Assembly: GCF_000271485.2 (NCBI RefSeq)
Contig: NZ_AKVN02000001.1
Coordinates: forward strand, 314,001 to 378,000
Direction: 5' to 3'
Source: Pelosinus fermentans DSM 17108
GTDB taxonomy: Bacteria > Bacillota > Negativicutes > DSM-13327
DNA length: 64,000 bases
This document shows positions 1 through 8,820 of the stretch, one piece after another. Positions within the stretch are counted from its first letter, which is position 1. Each line of letters begins with the position of its first letter. Below the pieces are notes generated by a model, which was not told the DNA's origin, did no database searches, and saw nothing but the letters and a program-made list of their open reading frames with translations. Both the position numbers and the translations under genes were made by a program.

Positions 1-636
1 TTTTTATATAACCAGGATCTACAAAGCCTTGCTACCCGGGAAATCGCTAAAAAACTCACACTTCTTCCCCAAAATCCAGTGGGACCTAATGAGTTGACAG
101 TAGAAGAATTGGTTACATACGGGCGGTTCCCCCATCTCAATCAAGGACAAAAAAGTTCAATAGCTGATCAAAAGGCCATTGAATGGGCTATGGATATTAC
201 TAAAACGATTTCATTTCGGCATCGCGAGCTGGGCAGCTTGTCAGGAGGAGAGCGGCAAAAGGTATGGCTGGCGATGGCATTGGCACAAGAAACTGCAATT
301 CTTCTATTGGATGAACCGACTACCTATTTGGATATGGTGCATCAGTTAGAAGTGCTGAAGATCGTGCAGCAGTTAAATCGTCAGAGACAGTGCACCATTG
401 TGATGGTGCTGCATGATATTAACCACGCAGCCCGTTTTTCTCATGAGATTGTTGCTATGAAGGAGGGGCATATCGTTGCATTGGGCAGCCCTCAGGAAAT
501 GATTACGCCAGAAGTATTAAAACAAGTTTTTTGTATCGATGCCAGGGTGATGCTTGATCCTCGGGATGGAGTACCTGTTTGTTTTAGTTATGATAATCTG
601 CAGACAGAGAAAAAAGCAATAGGAGGAGAGGCATGA
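1..636 (+). CDS. Iron-siderophore ABC transporter ATPase (FecE/FepC type), 5' truncated by window edge
   Basis: The frame is open from base 1, so the true start and the Walker A motif lie outside the window. Visible in order are a Q-loop (LLPQ), the ABC signature LSGGERQ (about 238-258), Walker B with LLLDEPT, and the switch His in VLHD. These define the nucleotide-binding subunit of an importer. The spacing and the YGRFPH segment after the Q-loop are typical of FecE/FepC/BtuD proteins for ferric siderophores or cobalamin. It ends in an ATGA overlap with a siderophore-esterase-like gene, which favours iron. The membrane permeases and binding protein should lie upstream, outside the window. 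Confidence 0.92.
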   Translation, partial: FLYNQDLQSLATREIAKKLTLLPQNPVGPNELTVEELVTYGRFPHLNQGQKSSIADQKAIEWAMDITKTISFRHRELGSLSGGERQKVWLAMALAQETAILLLDEPTTYLDMVHQLEVLKIVQQLNRQRQCTIVMVLHDINHAARFSHEIVAMKEGHIVALGSPQEMITPEVLKQVFCIDARVMLDPRDGVPVCFSYDNLQTEKKAIGGEA

Positions 637-1394
637 AGGGAACGCTGATTCTTACCGCTTTTATGAGCAGCGAAATCTGTATTTATCTGCCGCCATCCTA
701 TGATATGCATGAGGAGCATTTTCCCGTTGTTTATCTGCATGATGGGGGTTACCTGTTTCGCGACTGTCTGAGTGAGTTAGAAGAAATGATGATTGAAAAA
801 GAACTGCGGGAGTTTATCTTTGTAGGTATTAAACCGGATAATCGCAATGATGAGTATAGTCCTTGGTTTGCGAAAGCGATAACAGCAGGATTTTCTGACT
901 TTGGCGGTCAGGGAGCCCAGTATCTTGCTTTTTTGGTAAAGGAGCTGAAACCGTACATAGATGAGAAGTATCGTACGATAAGGAATCCGGAAAATACAGC
1001 AATTGCAGGTGCATCTTTAGGGGGATTGATTTCGATGTACGCGGCGTACCTGTATCCCGGGGTTTTTGGCAGGATTGCCTCGATCTCAGGCTCTTTTTGG
1101 TATGCAGGATTTATTGCGTTTATGCGTTCAGCAGATATTGTACATCTCGGGCGCAGGATTTACATGGACGTTGGATCATTAGAGGGGACGAGAAAAGATA
1201 ACGAGCAAAGAAACATGGTCGCAAAGAATCAAGAAGCGTATGGGATTTTATTAGATAAAGGGTTTTCTCGGGAATACTGCCAATTTGTTACCCACGAAGG
1301 TGGGGACCATGGGCACTCCTTCTTTCTGAAGCGATTCCCAACAGCATTACAATGGCTATTTCCCATAAAGATGATCAGCTGCTCTAGAAGATAG
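633..1394 (+). CDS. Siderophore esterase-like alpha/beta hydrolase
   Basis: This 253-residue protein is of the esterase D/enterochelin esterase type (Fes, IroE, BesA group). It has an HDGGYLF oxyanion-hole segment near residue 37, a nucleophile elbow GASLGG with Ser128, and a C-terminal HEGGDHGHSF carrying the likely catalytic His. No signal peptide is visible, so it probably acts in the cytoplasm and hydrolyses imported ferric tri-ester siderophore to release iron. Translational coupling (ATGA) to a FecE-type ATPase supports this. The substrate cannot be read from the sequence. A strong terminator overlaps its stop codon. Confidence 0.82.
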   Translation: MKGTLILTAFMSSEICIYLPPSYDMHEEHFPVVYLHDGGYLFRDCLSELEEMMIEKELREFIFVGIKPDNRNDEYSPWFAKAITAGFSDFGGQGAQYLAFLVKELKPYIDEKYRTIRNPENTAIAGASLGGLISMYAAYLYPGVFGRIASISGSFWYAGFIAFMRSADIVHLGRRIYMDVGSLEGTRKDNEQRNMVAKNQEAYGILLDKGFSREYCQFVTHEGGDHGHSFFLKRFPTALQWLFPIKMISCSRR

Positions 1395-1411
1395 AGCAGC
1401 TGATCATTTTA
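1371..1411 (+). terminator. Rho-independent terminator overlapping the esterase stop
   Basis: A perfect 15-bp stem (1371-1385 with 1393-1407) has a 7-base loop and is followed by TTTT. The left arm is inside the last codons of the esterase gene. Confidence 0.85.
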
Positions 1412-1422
1412 TTGTTTCCACC

Positions 1423-1588
1423 CGTGGCACACAAAGGAGAACACAAAAAATATAAATAAAATCCTTTGTGTACTTTGCGAAAGAGAGCCGGGAAAGAATG
1501 ATTGAACCGCAGAGACGCAAAGCGCGCAAAGAGGGATTCTTTAATCCTATTAATTATTTCTCTGTGTTCTCTGCGCCTCTGCGGTTCT
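1423..1588. repeat. Two dispersed palindromic repeat units (family A)
   Basis: The segment 1423-1479 nearly matches 6530-6593: GGCACACAAAGGAGAACAC, an A-rich centre, then CCTTTGTGT and CTTTGCG. The segment 1504-1588 is a long imperfect palindrome with outer arms GAACCGCAGAGACGCA and TGCGCCTCTGCGGTTC. The copy at 6508-6603 has the same architecture. This is non-coding, REP-like dispersed DNA between convergent genes. Confidence 0.75.
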
Positions 1589-1605
1589 AATGTGTTTTAT
1601 ATATT

Positions 1606-2487
1606 TTAAAGGACGCATAAGGATTTTCTTAAGAAAGTGAAAAGCTTTTCTTCAGCTACGCCAAAGGTGCTTCTTTCAGAGCTGCGCAAAAATCCAACTT
1701 CTAGATCCAGATTCAAATCTTGTACTATTTTTACTGCGGTACCAGCAGGAGCTGGTGTGACGGTGGCTGCGGGAACCAGGGCAATGCCATGATTTGCTTG
1801 GACATAATACTTAAGTGCAGCTAAACTGTTGATTTCAAGTGTTGAGTAAGAAGTGCCTATTTTTTGTAATAGAATCGATAGTTTTTTTCGAAAAACACAT
1901 TCTCGGGAGGTAACTAGAAATCGCTCGCCTTTTAAATCCTGTATCGTGATATCTTGTTTTACTGCAAGGGGATTCATGGAAGGAACCAGCAATACAAGAG
2001 GCTCAGAAAATAAAGGCTCAAACGTTAAGCCAGAGCTGGTTGACGGTACAGAAGAGATAGCAAAGTCGATTTCGCCTTTTAGAGTCAGTTCCGTTAAAGT
2101 GCATGTATTTCCAATTTGAATTGATATTTGTACTTTTGGATGGCATTCCATGAAGGCAGCCAAAATATTAGGCAATCGATAACTTGCAGCAGGTTCTATA
2201 GCACCTATTAAAATGGAGCCGGATTCTCCGAGGGTGATATCACTCATAGTACTTTGTAATTGATCGACATCTCGCAGGATATGGGCGGATTGTTCGCTGC
2301 AGATTCTTCCTGCTTCTGTCAGGCGAAAGCTTTTCCCCCGTTCAAATAAGGTAACTCCCAAATCTCGCTCTAATTTTTGAATTTGCATCGTTACAGTGGA
2401 TTGTGCATAGCGAAGCTCTTGGGCGGCTTGCTGGAAACTCCCCAGTTTTACAATCGTTAGGAATGTTTTGAGTCCTCGTAGATCCAT
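1606..2487 (-). CDS. LysR-family transcriptional regulator
   Basis: The protein has 293 residues from the ATG that gives the canonical MDLRGLKTFL start; an upstream in-frame GTG at 2499 lacks a spaced ribosome site. The N-terminal winged HTH (about 1-60) contains FQQAAQELRYAQSTVTMQIQKLE and the LFERG wing, followed by a LysR substrate-binding domain. It is transcribed away from the 4Fe-4S protein gene at 2642. The short intergenic region holds a TCAAT-ATA-ATTGA palindrome (2515-2527) that could be the operator. The inducer is unknown. Confidence 0.9.
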   Translation of the reverse strand: MDLRGLKTFLTIVKLGSFQQAAQELRYAQSTVTMQIQKLERDLGVTLFERGKSFRLTEAGRICSEQSAHILRDVDQLQSTMSDITLGESGSILIGAIEPAASYRLPNILAAFMECHPKVQISIQIGNTCTLTELTLKGEIDFAISSVPSTSSGLTFEPLFSEPLVLLVPSMNPLAVKQDITIQDLKGERFLVTSRECVFRKKLSILLQKIGTSYSTLEINSLAALKYYVQANHGIALVPAATVTPAPAGTAVKIVQDLNLDLEVGFLRSSERSTFGVAEEKLFTFLRKSLCVL

Positions 2488-2641
2488 AGTTGTTATCACT
2501 CCAATTGTTATAGTTCAATATAATTGATATAATGATTCTCTTATTTCAATTATACAGAATTAAGGAGATATAGTACAATAAAATTAGAAAATTACCATTG
2601 GTTTTAGGTGACGCAATGTATTGGGGATGGGGGAATGATGT

Positions 2642-3445
2642 ATGACAGGAATAACATTACAGGGGATACAAGATGCTGCGTGGTCCTTCACAAAGGATAG
2701 TCCGCTGAATACGATTGCAGAGTTAGATTCGCTGCAGCTTTTTGATGCACCGCTGATTGCGGCAGCAGATGCTTTTGACCCATTATTTGCAAAGTTAAAA
2801 GAAAATGAGGTTGTAGGCCCACAGCATCGAATGCCCCAAGAGTGGTTAGAAGGTGCCAAGTCGGTTATATCTTATTTTCTGCCTTTCACGAAAAGAGTCC
2901 GTGAAGCGAATCGAAAATTAGGGCTAGCTGCTCGGGAATGGATGTATGGACGCTATGAAGGAGAGCAGTTCAATAACTCTTTGAGGAACTATTTAGTGCA
3001 CTTTATTAAGGATTCTGGAATGCGAGCTGTTGCTCCCGGTCTGGATTCTCGTTTTAGTGTGGTGAATCGCCGCAGTAATTGGTCAGAGCGACATGTTGCT
3101 TTTGTAGCTGGTTTAGGAACCTTCAGCCTGAATCGATCATTAATTACCGCCCATGGTTCCGCCGGCAGGATTGGCAGTATCATTGTAGATGCTGCCATTG
3201 ATCCTACTGAGCGGCAGTATACTGGAATTGATGAGCATTGCACAAAATGCGGTGCTTGTATCTTGCGCTGCCCTCCGTTGGCGATCAATGAGCAAGGTAA
3301 GGATAATGCAGTTTGCTCAGATTACCTTGACCGTGTATTGGCGCGCTATCGTCCCAGATACGGCTGTGGAAAATGCCAGACGGCTGTGCCTTGTGAAGCG
3401 AGTATTCCTCGCATACAAGTAAGTTCTATGTCTGTAAATAGATAA
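2642..3445 (+). CDS. 4Fe-4S double-cluster protein (epoxyqueuosine-reductase-like iron-sulfur protein)
   Basis: This 267-residue protein has a C-terminal pair of ferredoxin-type motifs: CTKCGACILRC around residues 200-212, and a partly degenerate second set CGKC...PC near 240-250. The preceding domain resembles the QueG-related region (KSVISYFLPF, NRRSNWSERHVAFVAGLGTFSLNRSLIT). It lacks the HEAT-repeat extension of true QueG, so it is best called a QueG-like 4Fe-4S protein of unknown function. It is divergent from a LysR gene that probably controls it, and it ends before a strong terminator at 3521. Confidence 0.8.
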   Translation: MTGITLQGIQDAAWSFTKDSPLNTIAELDSLQLFDAPLIAAADAFDPLFAKLKENEVVGPQHRMPQEWLEGAKSVISYFLPFTKRVREANRKLGLAAREWMYGRYEGEQFNNSLRNYLVHFIKDSGMRAVAPGLDSRFSVVNRRSNWSERHVAFVAGLGTFSLNRSLITAHGSAGRIGSIIVDAAIDPTERQYTGIDEHCTKCGACILRCPPLAINEQGKDNAVCSDYLDRVLARYRPRYGCGKCQTAVPCEASIPRIQVSSMSVNR

Positions 3446-3520
3446 TAATAAATCAATAGCACTATTAATGGCAAATCCTAATGTTAGACAATCAGTTAAA
3501 CAACAGCAATAACTTTATAA

Positions 3521-3561
3521 AAAAATCAATGAACCGCGAAAAGCGGTTCATTGATTTTTTT
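3521..3561 (+). terminator. Rho-independent terminator
   Basis: The stem AATCAATGAACCGC / GCGGTTCATTGATT has a GAAAA loop and a T-run. It closes the 4Fe-4S protein transcript. Confidence 0.9.
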
Positions 3562-3610
3562 ATATAATTGGTTTAATTGCATATGGTCAAATAGAGTTCA
3601 AAGAAATCCT

Positions 3611-3618
3611 TTCGATAT
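3611..3618 (+). promoter_or_regulatory. Possible sigma-28-like -10 element
   Basis: TTCGATAT, 58 bases before the flagellin-like gene, resembles the flagellar sigma -10 GCCGATAA. No clean TAAA -35 sits 15 bases upstream (AATA is at about 16), so this is only suggestive. Confidence 0.3.
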
Positions 3619-3675
3619 AAAATACAGGATAGGAAAAAGTTTTACCTTCTCACGAGGGGTTAGGAGTGAGTACCA

Positions 3676-5331
3676 ATGAGAATTAATAGCGCAATTGTGG
3701 AAACGAATAAGGCAGCGAGTCAGAAAGATAATGTATCAAAGAAGAAGCCTCTATCACTTGTTCCTAATATAGAGACAAGTTCCTCAAACTATGAAGATGC
3801 TGTCAAGGTTGAAATGTCTGAAGATACAAAGAATAAGGCTGATATACCGGTGCAAACATTGAAAAATATGCAAAATGGTGTATCCTTGCTGCAAGCTGCG
3901 GATCAAGATTTAGATAAAATTCGCAGCATGCTTGAGCGAGGGAAAGAATTAGCAGCTCAAGCGGCTGATTCTCAAGACGAAGCTGAAAAGGAAAGGTTTC
4001 AAAACGAAATTAATAGTATAAATCATGATATTGACAGCTATAATACCACTTATTCATCAGATCCGAATAATGAAGAGGTTATAACAGCTTTAAAAAGTGA
4101 TTGGTTAGAAGTAGCGGAAGATGTCATTAAGGAGCGCTATGGATTAGTTGGCGATGGAGCAGAATTGCAGATCGTGCTGGATGAAGATTCTGTACCTTAT
4201 CTTGCTGCGATCATGTACAATTATGACAAAGATGGGAAAGCAATTAACCAGACCATGCATATTGCCGTAAAAAGTGCACTTCCAGCTGCTTTGCCCAATG
4301 GGGGAAGAGACCCGGGGCAGTACGACGATCGCGTTGTTACTCATGAGATGGTTCATGTACTCATGGGACGGACAATGAACTTTCAAGCGATGCCTAACTG
4401 GTTTAAAGAAGGAACTGCGGAATTCATCCATGGTCCTAACGAGAGGGTGGTCCTTGATTTAAAGCGCAGTGGTGGAGGTATGAAAGGTGCAACAGCGCTT
4501 CAGGATGCTTTGGGTGATGGGACCAATCATTCCTGGGCGAATACGAGTTTACATTATTCGGCAGCATCCATGGCAGTACGTTATTTACATACGAAGATAA
4601 AAGAAGATGGCTATAGCGGCGGCATAAAAGATTTGCTGACGGATCTAAAGTCCAACCCAACGGAAAGCCTTGATCAAGCGTTGAACAATGTCTCTCGTTA
4701 TTCTAATGTGAAGGCTTTTGTTAATGATTATGTTAAAAATGGGAATGGGGCTGCATTTATCTATAATCTTGATACAGCGGGTGAATTTAGAGCCTCTCTG
4801 GCTGGAGGAGATACGGGAGCTATTGGAGGATCTACTGTTGATGGCGGTCCCATTCAGACGGCAGAATCGGTAATTCCTGATATCAACCATCCTACGGATA
4901 CACCGCTGGAAAACTTCCGTGTCATTTGGCCAACCCGCAGGGAAGATCAAATTCCATATCAGGACAATAAAGCTGCTATGATTGAAAGCAGTAGGGGAAA
5001 TTACACACAGTTTAAAGTAGATAGCAAGGCTCTTGGTACGGATCAAGTGGATTTTATTAACCATCCTGATGCAGCCAGCAGAATTTTTGATGAGGCGATA
5101 TCCTATGTTACCGATAAGCAAGCGCAGCTTGAGGATATAAGAAATAAATTAAAAAATCAAGAGAGTGTGACAGCTGAAAAGATCAATTCTTCGGGGATAA
5201 CAGATTCTCATATGGTCAAAAAGGAGATGGAACAAGTAAAAACCAGTCTGGGTGATGCAAATGCTGGAATTGTGTCGAAGATAGCAAAGCTACAGCCTGA
5301 AAGAGTATTGCAGCTGCTGAAAAGCAGTTAG
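3676..5331 (+). CDS. Flagellin-like metalloprotease (flagellinolysin-type)
   Basis: The protein has 551 residues. It opens with MRIN, as flagellins do, and residues about 65-120 resemble the flagellin D1 helix (MQNGVSLLQAADQDLDKI, MLERGKELAAQAADS). Residues about 464-551 resemble the flagellin C-terminal helices and end with PERVLQLL. Between them lies a zinc metalloprotease domain with HEMVH at 223-227 and a candidate third ligand Glu249 in WFKEGTAEFIHG, a gluzincin-like arrangement. This is the layout of flagellinolysins, proteolytic flagellins with a peptidase in the hypervariable region. The first 60 residues diverge strongly from ordinary flagellin, so filament assembly is uncertain. No flagellar gene is nearby. 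It has a good ribosome site and is probably monocistronic. Confidence 0.8.
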   Translation: MRINSAIVETNKAASQKDNVSKKKPLSLVPNIETSSSNYEDAVKVEMSEDTKNKADIPVQTLKNMQNGVSLLQAADQDLDKIRSMLERGKELAAQAADSQDEAEKERFQNEINSINHDIDSYNTTYSSDPNNEEVITALKSDWLEVAEDVIKERYGLVGDGAELQIVLDEDSVPYLAAIMYNYDKDGKAINQTMHIAVKSALPAALPNGGRDPGQYDDRVVTHEMVHVLMGRTMNFQAMPNWFKEGTAEFIHGPNERVVLDLKRSGGGMKGATALQDALGDGTNHSWANTSLHYSAASMAVRYLHTKIKEDGYSGGIKDLLTDLKSNPTESLDQALNNVSRYSNVKAFVNDYVKNGNGAAFIYNLDTAGEFRASLAGGDTGAIGGSTVDGGPIQTAESVIPDINHPTDTPLENFRVIWPTRREDQIPYQDNKAAMIESSRGNYTQFKVDSKALGTDQVDFINHPDAASRIFDEAISYVTDKQAQLEDIRNKLKNQESVTAEKINSSGITDSHMVKKEMEQVKTSLGDANAGIVSKIAKLQPERVLQLLKSS

Positions 5332-5351
5332 GAAAAAAAAGGATAAATAGT

Positions 5352-5425
5352 AACTCCTGCAAGGAATGATCTTGCAGGAGTTTGTATGTAAAATGAGAAA
5401 TAGAATAAAATAGAAATAGAGATTT
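5352..5425 (+). repeat. TGCAGGAGTTT hairpin repeat, copy 1 (family B)
   Basis: The hairpin AACTCCTGCAAG / CTTGCAGGAGTT is followed by a T-rich, then A-rich tail. The same hairpin and tail recur at 21334, 31016 and 37871, with the hairpin alone at 33275. Here it can also terminate the flagellin-like gene. Confidence 0.75.
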
Positions 5426-5474
5426 TATGGTTGTTCTTCGGGGATACAATACATGATAGTAGGAGGAGATCGAT

Positions 5475-6083
5475 ATGGCTTTACCATTACGTATTATTTT
5501 TGATTTTTCTTGTCCATACTGCTACATTGCATGGGGATTTGTTCAAAAGCTAAAAGAGACAATTGATCTGGCTGATGACTGGGTTGGCTGGGAAATACAT
5601 CCGGATCTTCCGAAAGGCGGCCGGATGATCCAAGATGTCGTGCCTGGTATTGTATTTAGTGAAAGAGTGGAGAAACTGAATGCCCTTGGTGAACCAGCTG
5701 GTCTTGTACCGGGAAATAAGCTGTTGGTACCGAATACGCGGCTGGCTTTGCAGGGATTGGAATTTGCCCGCGACAACGGTAAGGTGCAGGAGTGGGTTGC
5801 CGAGGTTTATAAAACCAGCTATGTGTTAGATCAAAATATCGGTGATATAGAGGTGCTAATCGGCATTGCTCGTCAGATTGGTCTGGATATAGCAGCATTT
5901 GAGCAGGCAGTGGCAAGTGAACGCTATCTTCCAATATTGCTGAAAGCGGATCAGGAATGTATGGACAAGCAGCTGGAATGGGTTCCGACTATCTTTAGCG
6001 GGACAGAAAAGGTATTAGAAGGAGCCTTGACTTACGAAGTTTTTGAAAAGACACTAGTGGCCATGTCAGCTTTAAAACGGTAG
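5475..6083 (+). CDS. DsbA-family thioredoxin-fold oxidoreductase (FrnE-like)
   Basis: This 202-residue cytoplasmic protein has no signal peptide. The CPYC redox motif is at residues 13-16 after an IIFDFS strand, and the cis-Pro region is near EWVPTIF at about 170. The helical insertion places it in the DSBA-like/2-hydroxychromene-2-carboxylate isomerase group (FrnE/YwbO-like). The likely role is cytosolic thiol-disulfide exchange or glutathione-independent isomerisation. It has a strong AGGAGG ribosome site. It may share a transcript with the CGGC protein 60 bases downstream. Confidence 0.85.
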   Translation: MALPLRIIFDFSCPYCYIAWGFVQKLKETIDLADDWVGWEIHPDLPKGGRMIQDVVPGIVFSERVEKLNALGEPAGLVPGNKLLVPNTRLALQGLEFARDNGKVQEWVAEVYKTSYVLDQNIGDIEVLIGIARQIGLDIAAFEQAVASERYLPILLKADQECMDKQLEWVPTIFSGTEKVLEGALTYEVFEKTLVAMSALKR

Positions 6084-6143
6084 ATCGAGTTATTTCGATA
6101 GATATGGAAAGGCGTTTCGAAAATGTAAAAATGAAGGTGAACC

Positions 6144-6488
6144 ATGAAAGTTGCTATATTAGTCAGAGAAGAAACCATGAAGCGCTGTACTGGTAAAGGT
6201 TGCCTTAATGCCTTTTTTCAAAGAAAGGATGCTTTTGCCGGATACGAGGGCGATATTGAGCTGATTACTTTTTCTCATGCTGACGGTGATATTGATCATA
6301 AGATTGAGACGATGATCAAAAATGGCGTAGATGTGGTGCATTTGTCTACCTGTATGCGGGGGAAAGCCCCTAATTATGAAGTATTGGCAAAGCGCCTAAG
6401 CGAGCATTTTGATGTCGTAGGATATACCCATGGATCAAAAGAAGGCAAGGGGCAAGAGACGATCATTATGAAGAAAGTTACGAAGTAA
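6144..6488 (+). CDS. CGGC-domain protein
   Basis: This 114-residue protein matches the CGGC-domain family (putative metal-binding). Cys15 and Cys20 lie in the motif CTGKGC near the N terminus, a second region has HLSTCMRG, and the protein ends with a short GYTHG-containing segment. The family is small, cytosolic and of unknown function, with conserved Cys residues suggesting metal or redox chemistry. It follows the DsbA-like gene on the same strand. Confidence 0.75.
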   Translation: MKVAILVREETMKRCTGKGCLNAFFQRKDAFAGYEGDIELITFSHADGDIDHKIETMIKNGVDVVHLSTCMRGKAPNYEVLAKRLSEHFDVVGYTHGSKEGKGQETIIMKKVTK

Positions 6489-6507
6489 AGAAAATATAAG
6501 ATTTTAT

Positions 6508-6606
6508 GAACCACAAAGGCGCAATGCCGCTACCCGCGGCACACAAAGGAGAACACAAAAAATATAATAAAACCCTTTGTGTCCTTTGCGTCTTTGTGGT
6601 TCATTT
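6508..6606. repeat. Dispersed palindromic repeat (family A), second locus
   Basis: Outer arms GAACCACAAAGGCGCA and TGCGTCTTTGTGGTTC form an imperfect palindrome of about 100 bases, ending in a T-run that may terminate transcription. The inner part is nearly identical to 1423-1479. It makes the upstream in-frame start (6579) of the MATE frame unlikely to be real. Confidence 0.8.
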
Positions 6607-6701
6607 TTTTATTGCAGGGAATTTTGACAATCTCACAGTTTTCTGATAGGATAAACAAATTGTATTTGGAATCCTGTTTGTGTTGCATGGGGGGAATGGC
6701 T

Positions 6702-8027
6702 GTGAGTCAGTTATCGTTATTTAAGCTTGCCTGGCCGATATTTTTGGAATTATTTCTGATTACGTTGGTAGGGTTTGTAAATGTATTTATATTAAGCAAG
6801 TATGACAGTGTTGCTGCAGCAGCTGTGGAAGCTACGATTCAAATTTTATGGAATTTTTTTCTGGTATTTGCCATCATTTCCATGGGAACCTCGGTTTTAG
6901 TGGCGCAGAATGTAGGGGCCAAACGACCGGAAGAAATTGATAAAGTGGCTGCTGTATCCCTGCTGTTTAATGCGATTTTAGGCGGGATAGCCAGTTTGGT
7001 GCTAGTCATTGGCGGAAAAAAGATGTTGATGTTTATGGGAATTGCTGATAATTTATTATCCTACGCTCATACCTACTTGCTCTTAGCAGGTGGTTTTATT
7101 TTTTTTGACGCGATGCTGTCGTCGGCTGATGCCATACTGAAAGGATTTGGGAGAACCAAGCAGTGCCTTGCGATAACCGCTTTTATGAATGTTTTAAATT
7201 TGATTGGATCTGTAGTACTAGGACTTGGAGTGGCAGGAATTCCGGCGATGGGGGTTTACGGCGTTGGGATTGCGGCTGTTTGCAGTAAAGGAATTGCAGT
7301 GTGTTCTGCCTTGGTATATTTATTTACTAAGCTGCTTAAGCTCGATATCCTGCGTCATTTACTTCAATTTCCTAAGACCCAGTTGAAACAGTTATTGAAG
7401 ATTGGCTTTCCCGCTGCAATGGAAAACATGTCTTATAACATGAGTCAGACGGTGCTTATGACCATCATTATTGTCCATTTGGGAGCCGATGCATATATTA
7501 CCCGCACCTATGCCTGGTCCATTATTAAGATGGCCTTTCTATTTTCCTTAGCTATTGGGCAAGCCAATATTATTATGATCGGACAATTAGTGGGTGCCAG
7601 GAAATTTGAAGAAGCAGAGAAAGCTGGAATGCATAATTTTTTGGTCGCCTTTGCTTCGGCCTGGATCATTGGAGGTATGTTGTTTGTATTTAGGTATCAA
7701 CTTATTGGGATCTTCACCACAGATGCAAAGATTATTGCTCTTGGTGCTCTGATCTTTGCAATTGATGCTCTTTTAGAGCCGGGACGAACGTTTAATATTG
7801 TCTTTATTTATGGTTTGCGGGGCGCTGGAGATGTCAATTTTCCTGTGATCGTTGCCATACTTTCCATGTGGTCTGTTACCATTGGGCTAGGTTACTATCT
7901 GGGAGTCATTTTGGGATTTGGTCTGCCGGCAATTTGGGCTCTGATGCTTGTCGATGAATGGCTGCGCGGAATGTGTATGTTATGGCGCTGGAAAAGCGGT
8001 GCATGGAAGACCAAGATTATGGTATAA
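6702..8027 (+). CDS. MATE-family multidrug efflux transporter
   Basis: This integral membrane protein of about 441 residues has roughly 12 hydrophobic segments in two MatE halves (LAWPIFLELFLITLVGFVNVFIL... and IGFPAAMENMSYNMSQTVLM...). It exports cationic drugs or metabolites using Na+ or H+. I chose GTG 6702 because a GGGGGG ribosome site lies 7 bases upstream; ATG 6687 and ATG 6696 lack proper spacing, and the 6579 start falls inside a repeat. The 3' end overlaps the convergent gene at 8017 by 11 bases. Confidence 0.88.
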   Translation: MSQLSLFKLAWPIFLELFLITLVGFVNVFILSKYDSVAAAAVEATIQILWNFFLVFAIISMGTSVLVAQNVGAKRPEEIDKVAAVSLLFNAILGGIASLVLVIGGKKMLMFMGIADNLLSYAHTYLLLAGGFIFFDAMLSSADAILKGFGRTKQCLAITAFMNVLNLIGSVVLGLGVAGIPAMGVYGVGIAAVCSKGIAVCSALVYLFTKLLKLDILRHLLQFPKTQLKQLLKIGFPAAMENMSYNMSQTVLMTIIIVHLGADAYITRTYAWSIIKMAFLFSLAIGQANIIMIGQLVGARKFEEAEKAGMHNFLVAFASAWIIGGMLFVFRYQLIGIFTTDAKIIALGALIFAIDALLEPGRTFNIVFIYGLRGAGDVNFPVIVAILSMWSVTIGLGYYLGVILGFGLPAIWALMLVDEWLRGMCMLWRWKSGAWKTKIMV

Positions 8028-8820
8028 GGAACTTAGCGGTATCCTCCAGTTTCAGCGGAGATTTTTTGGGGAGACTGCCGAATTCTGTCATGTATTTCCA
8101 GTAACGTTTTGGCATATGGCTCATGCGGCATTTAGGGTTGTGACGGCCCTGTATTTCGATGGTATCGTAGAAGAGCTGCCATAGCTCCCGGTAGGATTGT
8201 TCTTGTTCATCCGGTTCAGGAAGCTCAAGATCTTCAATTGGAATTATGGCAGATTGGTAAGGCTGGTAAACCAATGCCATGCCATGGGTTTTATCATAGA
8301 TTAAAAAACGCTCTTCTGGATAACGTTCACTAAAATGCTGGGTCATCAGCGGCAGTACGTAATTTTTTGGCTCTATTTGGGCAACCAGAATATTGTTGAA
8401 GATGGAAAATCGTACAAATCCTTTCAACAGGTGACTTTCGTTATCTAAATGTTTCACAGCCTTAAACAGGGTATTAACTGTGTCATCGGTCAACATACCC
8501 ATTATGGATCGTCCATAGCGATAACCTAAACGCAGGAATAGAAGAATGTACAACTCTTTTTTTTCAGCACAGGTTAGGAAGGCGCGTCGTATGAAATTCA
8601 GAGCATCGCATCCCATTTTCTCCGGGATGGAAGCCAGTACTCGGCTTGATTTTTCCATGTCAGTCCTAATTTCTTTAGCGGCAAAGAGAAATGTCTGGGA
8701 GGCGTCCGGCAGGATGATTTCTGTCGGAATTTCTTTTTTATCATAGCTCTCAAATACGCAGCAGAGCAGCCCGTCAAAGCTTCCGTCATAACGATAAATC
8801 AGATTGGACTGGTCAAACAT
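8017..8820 (-). CDS. TIGR03915/DUF4130 putative DNA repair protein
   Basis: This 267-residue protein matches the DUF4130 family: it starts with YRYDGSFDGLLCCVFESYD and ends with a PKRYWKYMTEF segment. The family is almost always encoded beside the radical SAM protein TIGR03916, as here with a 22-base overlap, and is predicted to act with it in DNA modification or repair. The two share the promoter upstream of 10136. Biochemistry is not established. Confidence 0.85.
   Translation of the reverse strand: MFDQSNLIYRYDGSFDGLLCCVFESYDKKEIPTEIILPDASQTFLFAAKEIRTDMEKSSRVLASIPEKMGCDALNFIRRAFLTCAEKKELYILLFLRLGYRYGRSIMGMLTDDTVNTLFKAVKHLDNESHLLKGFVRFSIFNNILVAQIEPKNYVLPLMTQHFSERYPEERFLIYDKTHGMALVYQPYQSAIIPIEDLELPEPDEQEQSYRELWQLFYDTIEIQGRHNPKCRMSHMPKRYWKYMTEFGSLPKKSPLKLEDTAKFLIP

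Noticed and set aside
4645-5121. 158-codon minus-strand frame inside the flagellin-like gene
   Set aside because: No family or ribosome site; it is antisense to the flagellinolysin-like coding sequence.
6579-6701. N-terminal extension of the MATE transporter from 6579
   Set aside because: The start lies inside a dispersed repeat, has no ribosome site, and the extra 41 residues do not fit the family; GTG 6702 is better.
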